NCBI RefSeq assembly: GCF_009617595.1
Contig: NZ_WIXK01000012.1
Location: 1 to 64,000 of the forward strand
DNA from: Tritonibacter aquimaris
GTDB taxonomy: Bacteria; Pseudomonadota; Alphaproteobacteria; Rhodobacterales; Rhodobacteraceae
DNA: 64,000 bases
Reading direction: 5' to 3'
A program made the position numbers and the translations under genes. The notes beneath the pieces were generated by a model. It was given only the letters and a program-made list of their open reading frames with translations. It searched no databases and was not told where the DNA came from. Positions within the stretch are counted from its first letter, which is position 1. The number at the start of each line of letters is the position of its first letter. Of the stretch, positions 54,918 to 63,803 are shown piece after piece.

Positions 54918-56138
54918 ATGGCTGATATTGTAGTGCTGGGTGCTGGCATGGCAGGTGTGGGCGCGGCTTTGGCGTTGCAGGCGCGGGGCCATGCGGTGCG
55001 TCTGGTGGATCAGCACGCCCCCGGAGAAGAGACCAGTTTTGGCAATGCCGGGATCATTCAGGCCGAGGCCTGCGTGCCCTATGAGTTTCCCCGCGCGCCG
55101 CTGACGCTGTTGAAATATGCGCTGGGGCTTAGCAATGATCTGGTGATCGACTATCACAAGCTGCCCGCGATGCTGAAACCGCTGTGGCAGTATTTCAACC
55201 TGTCCTCCGCCAAAAGCCACGCGGCCATTACCAAAACCTACGCCCAGCTGATCGCGCGGGGCGTCGAAGCCCATGCGCCCCTGATCGAAGCAGCAGACGC
55301 CGGGGATCTGATCCGAACCAACGGGTTTGGTGAGATTTATCAAACCAACAAAGGCTTTGACGCAGCTGCCAAACAGGCCGAGATCTGGGCGCAGGATTAT
55401 GATCTCATGATGGAGCTGTGGCCCGGCGACACATTGCACAAACATGAGGCCAAACTGCGCACAACCCCCGCAGGCACGGTGTTCTGGGGCGACAGCTGGA
55501 GCTGCCGCAATCCCGGTGCTCTGGCCAAAGCCTATGGTGCATTGTTTGAAGCGCGCGGCGGTACGCTGATGCAGATGAAATTGCGCAGCGCCCAGCCCAC
55601 CGCCACCGGCTGGCAGGTGCAATCCTCAACCGGTCGTCTTGAAACGCAACATCTGGTGGTGGCACTTGGCCCCTGGTCGCCTGCTTTCCTGCAGCCGCTG
55701 GGCTATGACATTCCGATGGTGATGAAACGCGGCTATCACAGCCATTACCACTGTTCGACGCCGCCGGAGCGCGGCTATTTTCTGGCCGATGACGGTGTGG
55801 TGGTGTCAGATATGGATCAGGGGGTGCGCATCACCACTGGTGCCCATCTGACCAGCCAGGGTGCGCCCGAAAACCTGCGCCAGCTCCACCGTGGGCGCGC
55901 GGCGGCGGGAGAGATCTTTGACCTTGGCACCGAGATCGAAAACAGCCGCTGGCAGGGCACCCGCCCCTGTTTGCCCCAGATGGTGCCGCTGGTGGGCGCT
56001 GCCCCCAAACATCGCGGTCTCTGGTTCCATTTTGGTCATGGGCATCAGGGGTTTACCCTTGGGCCGGCAACCGGCGAAATACTCGCACGGGTAATGGACG
56101 GTGACACAGACAGGCTGAGTGACGCGCTTGCACCTTGA
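54918..56138 (+). CDS. FAD-dependent amino acid dehydrogenase (DadA-like)
   Basis: DAO-family protein of 406 residues. FAD motif IVVLGAGMAGVGAALALQ at the N-terminus with SFGNAGIIQAEACVPY after it, as in D-amino acid dehydrogenases. C-terminal GLWFHFGHGHQGFTLGPATG closes the FAD site. It could oxidise an amine or amino acid released by the amidase; this is inferred from adjacency. Confidence 0.87.
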   Translation: MADIVVLGAGMAGVGAALALQARGHAVRLVDQHAPGEETSFGNAGIIQAEACVPYEFPRAPLTLLKYALGLSNDLVIDYHKLPAMLKPLWQYFNLSSAKSHAAITKTYAQLIARGVEAHAPLIEAADAGDLIRTNGFGEIYQTNKGFDAAAKQAEIWAQDYDLMMELWPGDTLHKHEAKLRTTPAGTVFWGDSWSCRNPGALAKAYGALFEARGGTLMQMKLRSAQPTATGWQVQSSTGRLETQHLVVALGPWSPAFLQPLGYDIPMVMKRGYHSHYHCSTPPERGYFLADDGVVVSDMDQGVRITTGAHLTSQGAPENLRQLHRGRAAAGEIFDLGTEIENSRWQGTRPCLPQMVPLVGAAPKHRGLWFHFGHGHQGFTLGPATGEILARVMDGDTDRLSDALAP

Positions 56139-56165
56139 TGCGCCATAATCAGGATTATGGTAAGT

Positions 56166-56936
56166 TCAGTCGCTGATCAGGCTTTGTGGATCAATATCAA
56201 CAATGAAATAATTGGGATATGTTTCGAGCGTTTTGAGCGTGTCGTGTTTCAGCTGTTGCAGGTGTTTGTCCATCTCGGCCGCTGCGCGCCGCACATCTGA
56301 GGCTTCGATGGCATCGGTGATGGCGGCGTGTTCGTGCACCACCTGTTCCATCCGGCCTGCGGCAGGCAAGGACAGGTGGCGAAAACGGTCCATTGGGGTT
56401 TTGATCTGCTGGATCAGCGTCCAAAGACCGGGAAAACCTGCAACTTCGGCTAGCTGCGCGTGAAAGGCGCTGTCGGTGTGATCAAAAGCCTCTTGGGTGT
56501 CTGACAGCGCAGCTTCCCGGCCTTCTTCAACAATTGCGCGCAGGCGCAGGATCTGCGCCGGGCTGGCGCGCTGTGCGGCGCGCGCTGCCACATCACGTTC
56601 CAATGCGCGCCGCGCCAGCAGCGCTTCGGGCAGCACAGAAAGCGGGATGCGGGCCACAAAAGTGCCGGATTTGGGCACCACTTCAACCAGCATTTCTTTT
56701 GCGAGGCGCAACACTGCTTCGCGCACCGGTGTGCGGGAGGCCTGAAACTGCGCGGCGATCTCGCGCTCCAGAACCGGGGTGCCGGGCGGCAATGTCAGAT
56801 GGGTGATGTCGTGGTGCAGCTGCGCATAGATCTGATCCGCCAGGGTTTTGCGCCCGGCAGTGTCAAAATACCCGCTCCCACTGGGCGGTGTATTGGCCGC
56901 GCGACGACGGCCCGGCGTGTGTGGTGGCGCTGACAT
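56166..56936 (-). CDS. GntR-family regulator, FadR/FCD subgroup
   Basis: A 256-residue regulator. The N-terminal winged helix includes LADQIYAQLHHDITHLTLPPG and FQASRTPVREAVLRLA; the C-terminal FCD domain spans about 120-240 with DSAFHAQLAEVAG and HEHAAITDAIEASD, supplying metal-binding residues. The ATG at 56936 follows AGAGGGCAAGG; a GTG 12 codons upstream is an alternative. It is divergent from the SDR/FAH pair and convergent to the DadA-like gene, so it probably controls the SDR operon. Confidence 0.9.
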   Translation of the reverse strand: MSAPPHTPGRRRAANTPPSGSGYFDTAGRKTLADQIYAQLHHDITHLTLPPGTPVLEREIAAQFQASRTPVREAVLRLAKEMLVEVVPKSGTFVARIPLSVLPEALLARRALERDVAARAAQRASPAQILRLRAIVEEGREAALSDTQEAFDHTDSAFHAQLAEVAGFPGLWTLIQQIKTPMDRFRHLSLPAAGRMEQVVHEHAAITDAIEASDVRRAAAEMDKHLQQLKHDTLKTLETYPNYFIVDIDPQSLISD

Positions 56937-57013
56937 CCTTGCCCTCTTTTGCGCTTCTGCTGGCTGTTTCACCTAGGCCTAGTGAGTTTGCGGCATTGCG
57001 ACAACTTGATTAA

Positions 57014-57025
57014 CTGGTATACAAG
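57014..57025. promoter_or_regulatory. Probable GntR (FCD-type) operator
   Basis: CTGGTATACAAG, a 12-bp dyad with one mismatched pair, centred on GTATAC. FCD-type GntR proteins commonly bind TGGTATACCA-like sequences. It lies 78 bp from the regulator start and 79 bp from the SDR start. Confidence 0.55.
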
Positions 57026-57103
57026 ATATATTAGTTAGGCAAAAGAAAACAACCAATACGCTGGGCGTGCGTCAGGACGCCCGCACAACAGGGAGAGATA
57101 CCA

Positions 57104-57850
57104 ATGGGCTGCGACATCTCGCTTGAGGGTAAAACAGCGCTGGTCACCGCCGCAGGACAGGGGATTGGACGCGCCAGCGCCGAAGCCTTTGCCCGCGCGG
57201 GCGCTCAGGTTTTTGCCACCGACATCAATGATGCCACGCTAAAAGAGCTTGAGCGCGTTGAAGGCATCACGCCGCTGCGCCTTGATGTGATGGATGCTGA
57301 CAATATCAAATCTGTTTTGACACAGACCGGCGCGCTCGATGTCTTGTTCAATTGCGCGGGGTTTGTTCATGCCGGCAGCATTCTTGACTGTCCCGAGGAA
57401 GACTGGGATTTTGCCTTCAATCTTAATGCCAAGGCGCAGTATCGCCTGTGCAAGGCGGCGCTGCCGGGCATGCTGGCCAAGAGCGGCGGCTCAATTATCA
57501 ATATGTCGTCGGTGGCTTCCTCGATCAAAGCAGTGCCAAACCGGTTTGCCTATTGCGCCTCAAAGGCAGCGGTGATTGGGCTGACCAAAGCCATCGCCGC
57601 CGATTTCATCACCCAGGGCATTCGCTGCAACGCAATCTGCCCCGGCACCGTCGACAGCCCGTCATTGCATGAGCGGCTGCGCGCCACCGGTGATTATGAA
57701 CAAGCGATGCAGGATTTTATTGCCCGCCAGCCGATGGGGCGGGTGGGCGACGCAGAAGAAGTTGCCATGCTGGCGCTTTATCTGGCGTCCGATCTGAGCG
57801 GCTTTACCACGGGCCAAACCCATACAATCGACGGCGGCTGGGCCGCCTGA
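57104..57850 (+). CDS. Short-chain dehydrogenase, 2-keto-3-deoxy-L-fuconate dehydrogenase-like
   Basis: NAD-dependent SDR of 248 residues. TAAGQGIGRASAEAFA (cofactor), NCAGFV, SSVASS and YCASKAAV (Tyr-Lys) are present, with Ser in NMSSVAS. The sequence and its pairing with an FAH-family hydrolase resemble 2-keto-3-deoxy-L-fuconate dehydrogenase from the non-phosphorylating fucose route. The FAH gene starts 13 bp later. The exact sugar acid is not certain. Confidence 0.85.
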   Translation: MGCDISLEGKTALVTAAGQGIGRASAEAFARAGAQVFATDINDATLKELERVEGITPLRLDVMDADNIKSVLTQTGALDVLFNCAGFVHAGSILDCPEEDWDFAFNLNAKAQYRLCKAALPGMLAKSGGSIINMSSVASSIKAVPNRFAYCASKAAVIGLTKAIAADFITQGIRCNAICPGTVDSPSLHERLRATGDYEQAMQDFIARQPMGRVGDAEEVAMLALYLASDLSGFTTGQTHTIDGGWAA

Positions 57851-57863
57851 ACAGGAGACAGGA

Positions 57864-58706
57864 ATGAAACTATTGCGTTATGGCCCCAAAGGTCAGGAAA
57901 AGCCGGGCATTGTTGATGCTGATGGTACGGTGCGTGACCTTTCGGCCCATGTGGCTGATATTGCAGGCGTTACCCTAAGCGATGCAGAGCTTGCCCGTAT
58001 CGCCGCATTGGATCTGAGCACCCTGCCCGCGGTCACCGTTGATCGCTATGGCCCCTGTGTGGCTGGTGTTGGGAAATTCATCTGCATCGGGCTCAACTAT
58101 TCAGATCATGCTGCCGAAAGCGGCCTGGCCGTGCCCTCGGAGCCGGTGATTTTTGCCAAGGCCACCAGCGCGATCTGCGGTGCCAATGACGACATTGAAA
58201 TTCCCCGCGGCTCTAGCGCCACAGATTGGGAAGTGGAACTGGGCGTGGTGATCGGCAAAGAGGCCAAATACGTCGAAGAAGCCAACGCACTGGATTATGT
58301 TGCGGGCTATTGTGTGATCAACGATCTTTCTGAGCGGGATTTCCAGATCAAACACGAAGGCCAATGGACCAAAGGCAAATCCGCTGACACCTTTGGCCCG
58401 ATTGGCCCCTGGCTGGTCACCCGTGACGAGGTGCCGGATCCGCAGGCGCTGGGGATGTATCTGGATGTAAACGGCAGCCGGATGCAGGATGGCAGCACCG
58501 AAACCATGGTCTATAGCGTGGCCCATGTGGTGGCGTATCTGTCACGGTTCATGTCGCTGCAGCCCGGTGATGTTATTTCAACCGGCACCCCTCCCGGTGT
58601 GGGCATGGGGATCAAACCGGAACCGGTCTATTTGAAAGCTGGCGATAAGATGGAGCTGGGCATTTCCGGTCTTGGTGTCCAGAAACAAAGCGTTGTGCAG
58701 GGTTGA
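57864..58706 (+). CDS. Fumarylacetoacetate hydrolase family protein, diketo-deoxy-sugar-acid hydrolase-like
   Basis: A 280-residue C-C bond hydrolase. FICIGLNYSDHAAESG, the metal-binding DWEVELGVVIGKEAK and STGTPPGVGMG are typical of the FAH fold. In fucose-type catabolism the partner enzyme cleaves 2,4-diketo-3-deoxy-L-fuconate to pyruvate and lactate; that role is inferred from the preceding SDR. Confidence 0.87.
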   Translation: MKLLRYGPKGQEKPGIVDADGTVRDLSAHVADIAGVTLSDAELARIAALDLSTLPAVTVDRYGPCVAGVGKFICIGLNYSDHAAESGLAVPSEPVIFAKATSAICGANDDIEIPRGSSATDWEVELGVVIGKEAKYVEEANALDYVAGYCVINDLSERDFQIKHEGQWTKGKSADTFGPIGPWLVTRDEVPDPQALGMYLDVNGSRMQDGSTETMVYSVAHVVAYLSRFMSLQPGDVISTGTPPGVGMGIKPEPVYLKAGDKMELGISGLGVQKQSVVQG

Positions 58707-58714
58707 TCCTGCTT

Positions 58715-58739
58715 GGCACCGGGCCGTGTGCCCGGTGCC
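58715..58739. terminator. Strong hairpin between convergent FAH and zinc-dehydrogenase genes
   Basis: GGCACCGGGC-CGTGT-GCCCGGTGCC, a perfect 10-bp stem 9 bp after the FAH stop. There is no T-run, so termination may be inefficient or factor-assisted. A second, weaker GC dyad follows near 58806-58820. Confidence 0.55.
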
Positions 58740-58851
58740 GAATATCTAGTGCCTGATTGCCGGGTGCCTGAACCCGCGAATGGGCCCCGCACAAAGGCAA
58801 AACCCGATCCTAGGGACCGGGCAATGCACTGCTCGTTATTCAATGAGGGGA

Positions 58852-59859
58852 TCAGGGTGTAACAACAGCTTTGATCAGGGCTTCGCGGTCTTCCACCAGG
58901 GCCATGAAACGATCCGGCAGATCGGCCAGTTTCACCACTTCGGAACACAGCGCATCAGTGTTGATGTCGCCCGCACGAATGGCGTCCATCACCATGTCGA
59001 AATCCGCTTTCAGCGCGTTACGGCTGCCGATGATGCGGGCTTCACGCTTGTGGAATTCAGAATCGGTGAAGGTGATATCACCTTTGACCACACTGATCAG
59101 AACATAGCTGCTGCCATGGGCGAGATAGTTGAAACCCGCTTCGATGGCTTTGCCGTTGCCGGTTGCATCAAAGATGATGTCAAACCCATCTGACAGCTCA
59201 CCGCTGAGAATATCCTGATCAGGGGTGTGCAGGTTTTCAAAGCCAAACTTGTCACGCGCCTGATTGAGCCGGGTCTGGCTCATATCCAGAAGATGCACAT
59301 CGCCGCCTGCCAGTCGGGCAAACAAAGCCGCGCCCAGACCAATCGGGCCGGCACCAGTGACCAACACCCGGTCGCCTTTTTGAATGCCAGAACGGTTCAC
59401 CGCGTGGGCACCAATGGCGAGAAATTCCACCATTGCGGCCTGAATTTCGCTCAGCCCTTCGGCCACATAAAGGTTGCTGCGCGGCACTGCGATGCGCGCG
59501 CACATGCCGCCATCGCGGTGCACGCCCAGAACTTCGATCTCTTCACAGCAGTTGGGCTTGCCTTTGCGGATGGCGCGGCAATCTCCAAAGGCAATATATG
59601 GGTTGATCACCACCAAAGTGCCCGCAGGCAGATCCGGCGCATCGGTGACGGTACGGCCCGAAAGCTCGTGCCCGATCACCCGCGGATATTCGAGAAACGG
59701 ATGTTTACCTTCAAAAATATGATAGTCGGTGCCGCAGATACCTACGGCCGTAATATCCACCAGTACCCAGCCGTCAGGGGCGGTTGTGGGCAATGGGGTC
59801 TCGCGCAATTCAAAGTGATTGGGGGCAACAACCGTGCCGCTTATCTGTTGTTCTGTCAT
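58852..59859 (-). CDS. Zinc-dependent alcohol dehydrogenase (MDR family, sugar/polyol type)
   Basis: A 335-residue medium-chain dehydrogenase. Catalytic zinc ligands are in GICGTDYHIFEGKHP and VIGHELSG; the NAD motif is VTGAGPIGLGAALFA. The usual four-Cys structural zinc lobe is reduced (CRAIRKGKPNCCEE). It probably oxidises a sugar, polyol or sugar acid imported by the adjacent ABC system. Its ATG overlaps the stop of the ATPase gene (TAATG). Confidence 0.85.
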   Translation of the reverse strand: MTEQQISGTVVAPNHFELRETPLPTTAPDGWVLVDITAVGICGTDYHIFEGKHPFLEYPRVIGHELSGRTVTDAPDLPAGTLVVINPYIAFGDCRAIRKGKPNCCEEIEVLGVHRDGGMCARIAVPRSNLYVAEGLSEIQAAMVEFLAIGAHAVNRSGIQKGDRVLVTGAGPIGLGAALFARLAGGDVHLLDMSQTRLNQARDKFGFENLHTPDQDILSGELSDGFDIIFDATGNGKAIEAGFNYLAHGSSYVLISVVKGDITFTDSEFHKREARIIGSRNALKADFDMVMDAIRAGDINTDALCSEVVKLADLPDRFMALVEDREALIKAVVTP

Positions 59860-60647
59860 TAAGCTGTTTCCAGATTGCGGGGCACCCAGTTGTCGGGCAG
59901 ATCCCCTTTGATAATCAGGCTCAGCACATCGTCCTTGCTGACCTCTTCGATCTGATGCGAGCCAACATTGCGGCCCTTGTTCATCACCATGATCCGATCG
60001 CAGAGTTCAAAGACGTCGTGCATGTCATGGCTGACGAGGAAAATACCGATACCCTGGGCCTTTAGCTTGCGAATAAGATCCGCCACCATCGCGGTTTCTG
60101 ACGGGCCAAGCGCGGCTGTTGGCTCATCCATGATCAGGATTTTCACGTCGAAATAGATGGCGCGGGCGATGGCAATAACCTGACGCTGCCCGCCCGACAG
60201 GCTTGAGACCGGATCGGTCAAATTGGTAAAATTGGGGTTGAGCGTGTGCAGGACCTTGCGCGCTTCTTCCAGCATCCGCTTGTCATCGAGATTGCCGAAT
60301 TTTGTGCGCAGCTCGCGGCCAAGAAACAGGTTTGAAGGCGCGTCCAGATGATCCGCCAGAGCCAACGTCTGGTAGATGGTTTCAATCCCCTGATCCCGTG
60401 CATCATGGGGGGATGTGATTTCAACATCATTGCCACGGACCCGGATCTGGCCGTCGGTTGGCATCATTGCGCCAGACAGAATGCGCATGAGGCAGGATTT
60501 ACCCGCGCCATTGTGACCCAAAACGCCAACCACTTCGCCAGCGTGAAGATCCGCAGACACGCCATTCACGGCCCGCACCCCGCCAAAGTGTTTTTTGATA
60601 TTGATCAGCTCGACCAAAGGGGTCTGCTCAGGGGCTGGTGACGACAT
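59859..60647 (-). CDS. Sugar ABC transporter ATPase, single-domain RbsA/FrcA-like
   Basis: A 262-residue ATPase with one nucleotide-binding domain, unlike the tandem RbsA. Walker [15 protein letters not shown] (Cys in place of the usual Thr), signature [17 protein letters not shown], Walker [13 protein letters not shown] and H-loop VSHDMHDVF. The single-domain form is seen in the FrcA fructose transporter type. It is the third gene of permease-binding protein-ATPase-dehydrogenase. Confidence 0.9.
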   Translation of the reverse strand: MSSPAPEQTPLVELINIKKHFGGVRAVNGVSADLHAGEVVGVLGHNGAGKSCLMRILSGAMMPTDGQIRVRGNDVEITSPHDARDQGIETIYQTLALADHLDAPSNLFLGRELRTKFGNLDDKRMLEEARKVLHTLNPNFTNLTDPVSSLSGGQRQVIAIARAIYFDVKILIMDEPTAALGPSETAMVADLIRKLKAQGIGIFLVSHDMHDVFELCDRIMVMNKGRNVGSHQIEEVSKDDVLSLIIKGDLPDNWVPRNLETA

Positions 60648-60668
60648 TGGCTACTCCGTGATATTTGG

Positions 60669-60700
60669 AGCGGGTCGACCGGAACATAGGCCGACCCGCT
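60669..60700 (-). other. Intercistronic hairpin after the binding-protein gene
   Basis: AGCGGGTCG / CGACCCGCT, a perfect 9-bp stem with a 14-base loop, 8 bp after the binding-protein stop. No U-run. Likely raises the binding protein level relative to the ATPase. Confidence 0.6.
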
Positions 60701-60707
60701 GAGAGAT

Positions 60708-61649
60708 TTAGTAGAGAACGTTCTGGGCTTCGGGGGCGTCGATATTGCCCTTGGTCACCAGCACAACACCGGTGTCGATGTAGTCAGCCACCTTGTTGCC
60801 AGCGAGAATGTCCATCACAGCTTTCACGCCCATTTCACCCATCTGGAACGAGCCCTGTACGGCGGTACCTTCCAGCGTGCCATTGCGCACGAAGTCTTGC
60901 AGATCGCCATTGCCATCAAAGCCAAATGCGGTGACCTGGCCTGCTTTGCCCGCCTGTTCCAGCGCGCGGCCCATGCCAATTGCAGTTGGTTCATTGGCAC
61001 CAAAGATGCCCACCAGATCGCTGTTTGCAGCCAGGATATCGGTGGTCTGGTTCAGAGCGGTTGCCATTTGCGACTGCGAATAGAACGGACCAACAACCTC
61101 GAGGCTGGATTTGGCGTTCAGCTCTTCAACAAAGCAGCCAACGCGGCCCACTTCGGAACCCACACCCGCCACATAAGACATCACAGCAATTTTGCCGTCG
61201 GTGCCGACTTTTTCGATCATGCTGTTGGCAATCATCTTGCCGGCCGCGCAGTTGTCGGTGGACAGGAAGGTCTGGAACGTGCCGGCCGCGTCTTCGGACA
61301 GGCCGCTGTCGATCACCACAACGGGGATGCCGTTTTCAAAGGCGCGTTTTACCACTGGGGTCAGCGCATCCGGATCAGACGGGGCCAGAACAATACCAGC
61401 AACACCGCGGTTGATCGCGTTTTCCACCAGGTTCACCTGATCGGCAATCGCGCTTTCAGAGGCTGGGCCGTTGAAAGAGAAGCTGTGCTCAGACACACCT
61501 TCCATCGCAGCAGAAGCACCTTTGTTTACGTTCTGCCAGAAGTTTGAGTTGGTGGTTTTCACGATGACCGCGATTTCACCTGCCATGCTGGCTGCAGGCA
61601 ATAGGGCTAGGGTGCTTGCGGCAAGTGCCGCTTTCAAAGTCAGTTTCAT
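60708..61649 (-). CDS. Sugar ABC transporter periplasmic binding protein (RbsB-like)
   Basis: A 313-residue binding protein. The signal peptide ends AASMA-GEI at about 24. VIVKTTNSNFWQNVNKGA, AGIVLAPSDPDALTP, VVVIDSGL and IFGANEPTAIGMGRALEQAG are typical of the ribose/galactose-binding (Peripla_BP_4) group. It starts after GGGAGGAAACC. The sugar is not identified. Confidence 0.92.
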   Translation of the reverse strand: MKLTLKAALAASTLALLPAASMAGEIAVIVKTTNSNFWQNVNKGASAAMEGVSEHSFSFNGPASESAIADQVNLVENAINRGVAGIVLAPSDPDALTPVVKRAFENGIPVVVIDSGLSEDAAGTFQTFLSTDNCAAGKMIANSMIEKVGTDGKIAVMSYVAGVGSEVGRVGCFVEELNAKSSLEVVGPFYSQSQMATALNQTTDILAANSDLVGIFGANEPTAIGMGRALEQAGKAGQVTAFGFDGNGDLQDFVRNGTLEGTAVQGSFQMGEMGVKAVMDILAGNKVADYIDTGVVLVTKGNIDAPEAQNVLY

Positions 61650-61663
61650 GGTTTCCTCCCTTA

Positions 61664-61700
61664 AAAAACTGATATGACTTGTAAAAACTGAAGTGACTTG
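61664..61700. repeat. Tandem 18-bp direct repeats between permease and binding-protein genes
   Basis: AAAAACTGATATGACTTG (61664-61681) and AAAAACTGAAGTGACTTG (61683-61700) match at 16 of 18 positions, one base apart. They fill most of the 53-bp gap just upstream of the binding-protein ribosome-binding site. Confidence 0.6.
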
Positions 61701-61702
61701 AG

Positions 61703-62725
61703 TTACTTCCGGTTGCGCAGCTGGTCGATATAAACCGCCAGGATGACGACAAACCCGATGATGATCTGTTGGATAAAGGCAGATACCCCTGCCATGTTGA
61801 GCCCGTTGCGCAGCACACCAATGATGAATGCGCCCAGCATTGTGCCCGAGATATTGCCCACGCCGCCCATCAAGGACGCCCCACCAATCACCGCTGCGGC
61901 AATCGCATCCAGCTCATACATGACGCCTTCGTTGGGCTGGGCTGTAACCAGTCGCGACATCAGCACGACACCTGCGAGGCCTGCCAGCGCACCAGACAGT
62001 GCATAGGCGGTGATCTTGGTGCGGTCGACTTCAACACCTGCAAGGCGCGCTGCTTCTTCGTTGGAGCCAGTGGCATAGATGTGACGACCCAGACGGCGGC
62101 GGCGCAGCAGGTAGCCCCCGGCCAGTGCCACAACTACCAACAGGATCGCCGGATAGGGGATGCCGGGAAACACCACCCGTGGGAACCCGTTTGCCCCCTG
62201 CTCCACAATCCGAAACAGCGCACCATTGCCCAAGACACCAAAGGCTTCGCCCAGACGGGAAATTGGCGCCGCACCGGTCAGCTGAAGCGCAACACCACGG
62301 GCAATAAGCATCATGCCCAGGGTTGCCACAAAGGGTGTGATTTTCATCTTGGTGATAACAAAGCCGTTGAACAGGCCACATACCGCACCAATCAGTACCC
62401 CGATCAGCATGGCGGGCACCACCGGCATCCCGGCTTTCACCAACATGCCCGTAACAGTGCCAGACAATGCCAACACCGAACCAACGCTAAGGTCGATACC
62501 ACCGGTGATGATCACCAGTGTCATGCCAATGCCCAACAGCCCGATGACCGAGGTTTGCAGCAGAACGGTCAAACCGTTATTGACGGAGAGAAAGGCCTGA
62601 TTTCCAAAGGCAAACACTATGATCAGGATCATAAGCGTGAGAAACGCTGATAGTTTATGGAACATCTCGGCTGAGAGGTTCAGCTGTTTTCCCTTTGCTC
62701 TGACGGCGGCGAGTGAAAGGTTCAT
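61703..62725 (-). CDS. Sugar ABC transporter permease (RbsC-like)
   Basis: A 340-residue permease with about eight to ten membrane segments. VITGGIDLSVGSVLALSG and AYALSGALAGLAGVVLMSR are hallmarks of the ribose/xylose permease family, and GGASLMGGVGNISGTMLGA of its loop. The ATG at 62725 follows GGAG; an in-frame start 16 codons earlier is less well supported. First gene of the operon, divergent from the second GntR gene. Confidence 0.9.
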   Translation of the reverse strand: MNLSLAAVRAKGKQLNLSAEMFHKLSAFLTLMILIIVFAFGNQAFLSVNNGLTVLLQTSVIGLLGIGMTLVIITGGIDLSVGSVLALSGTVTGMLVKAGMPVVPAMLIGVLIGAVCGLFNGFVITKMKITPFVATLGMMLIARGVALQLTGAAPISRLGEAFGVLGNGALFRIVEQGANGFPRVVFPGIPYPAILLVVVALAGGYLLRRRRLGRHIYATGSNEEAARLAGVEVDRTKITAYALSGALAGLAGVVLMSRLVTAQPNEGVMYELDAIAAAVIGGASLMGGVGNISGTMLGAFIIGVLRNGLNMAGVSAFIQQIIIGFVVILAVYIDQLRNRK

Positions 62726-62779
62726 TCCTGGCTCCGGTTGCGTGCGCTGGGGACATCGTTGTCCGACTGGCATTTCTGT

Positions 62780-62852
62780 ATTTAATTATTTAAATCATTT
62801 CACCAGAGGATTCACAAACTGTCAAATGTTTTTTATAATTGACTACAATTAT
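62780..62852. promoter_or_regulatory. Two inverted repeats in the permease / GntR divergent region
   Basis: ATTTAA-TTAT-TTAAAT (62780-62795) and ATAATTG-ACTA-CAATTAT (62835-62852) are perfect dyads with four-base spacers in an AT-rich gap. They are candidate operators for the adjacent GntR regulator. Confidence 0.5.
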
Positions 62853-62898
62853 TGAGATGATTAGCAATATTAATACCTTAGATGGGAGCAAATAGCGA

Positions 62899-63801
62899 AT
62901 GGCGCGTACAGACGACCGGTTTCGAGAGGCTTTCAACAACCTCCTAGAGGTCTGCAAATCCCTAAAAACGGGTGATGCACTGCCATCCGAGACCAGCTTA
63001 GCAACCACTTTGGACGTGAGCAGAACGGTTGTTCGCTCTGCGCTGACACGTCTTGATAGCGAAGGCATCATAAGCTGGGAAGGCCGTCGAAAGACCCTGC
63101 TGCGCCCGCCCGAAACAAACGACTGGCTGGCGACGCGGGAGGAAACCCTGTCGCCCGAAGAGCTTGAACAGCGATTCCTCGACTGGATTTTGCGCTTTGA
63201 CGTGCCCCCCGGCACCCCGCTCAACGTGACAGAACTGGCCCGCACCTGGAACGTGCAGCCGCATGCGTTGCAGGAATTTTTAGCCTCGCTCAGCCGGTTT
63301 GGTCTGGTACAGCGGCGCAAACGCGGCGGCTGGGAGCTGTTGGGTTTCACCACCAACTACGCGGTTGAGCTGTCGGATTTCCGCAAGATGCTTGAGCTCA
63401 ACGCCATCTGCGAACTTCTGACCCTGCCGGATGATGCCCCGATCTGGGCGAAACTGGCCGAATTGAAACAAGACCACCTGGAGCTGCAAGAACAGCTCAG
63501 CACCCGTTTTCATGATTTCTCATTGCTGGACGAGCGCTTTCACAACGCGCTGGGAAGCGTGGTCAAAAACCGCTTTACGGCGGAATTTCAACGGGTGATT
63601 TCGTTGATTTTCCACTACCACTATCAGTGGGACAAAAAGGACGAGCGGTGCCGCAATGCTGCGGCGATCGTTGAGCACCTGCGCCTGATTGATGCGCTTT
63701 TGGACCGCGATGAGGACAAAGCCCTCGCCGCAGCCCGTGATCATTTAAACACTTCGAAACAGACGCTGCTGGCCTCGCTCAGCATTCACGATCTGGCCTA
63801 G
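62899..63801 (+). CDS. GntR-family transcriptional regulator (second)
   Basis: A 300-residue regulator. The N-terminal winged helix includes LPSETSLATTLDVSRTVVRS and LTRLDSEGIISWEGRR. A middle part (about 88-150) reads like a second winged-helix module (LNVTELARTWNVQPHALQEFL). The C-terminal FCD-like domain (about 160-290) includes DERFHNALGSVV and HLRLIDALLDRDEDKAL. It is divergent from the sugar ABC operon, which it probably controls. Confidence 0.87.
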   Translation: MARTDDRFREAFNNLLEVCKSLKTGDALPSETSLATTLDVSRTVVRSALTRLDSEGIISWEGRRKTLLRPPETNDWLATREETLSPEELEQRFLDWILRFDVPPGTPLNVTELARTWNVQPHALQEFLASLSRFGLVQRRKRGGWELLGFTTNYAVELSDFRKMLELNAICELLTLPDDAPIWAKLAELKQDHLELQEQLSTRFHDFSLLDERFHNALGSVVKNRFTAEFQRVISLIFHYHYQWDKKDERCRNAAAIVEHLRLIDALLDRDEDKALAAARDHLNTSKQTLLASLSIHDLA

Positions 63802-63803
63802 CG

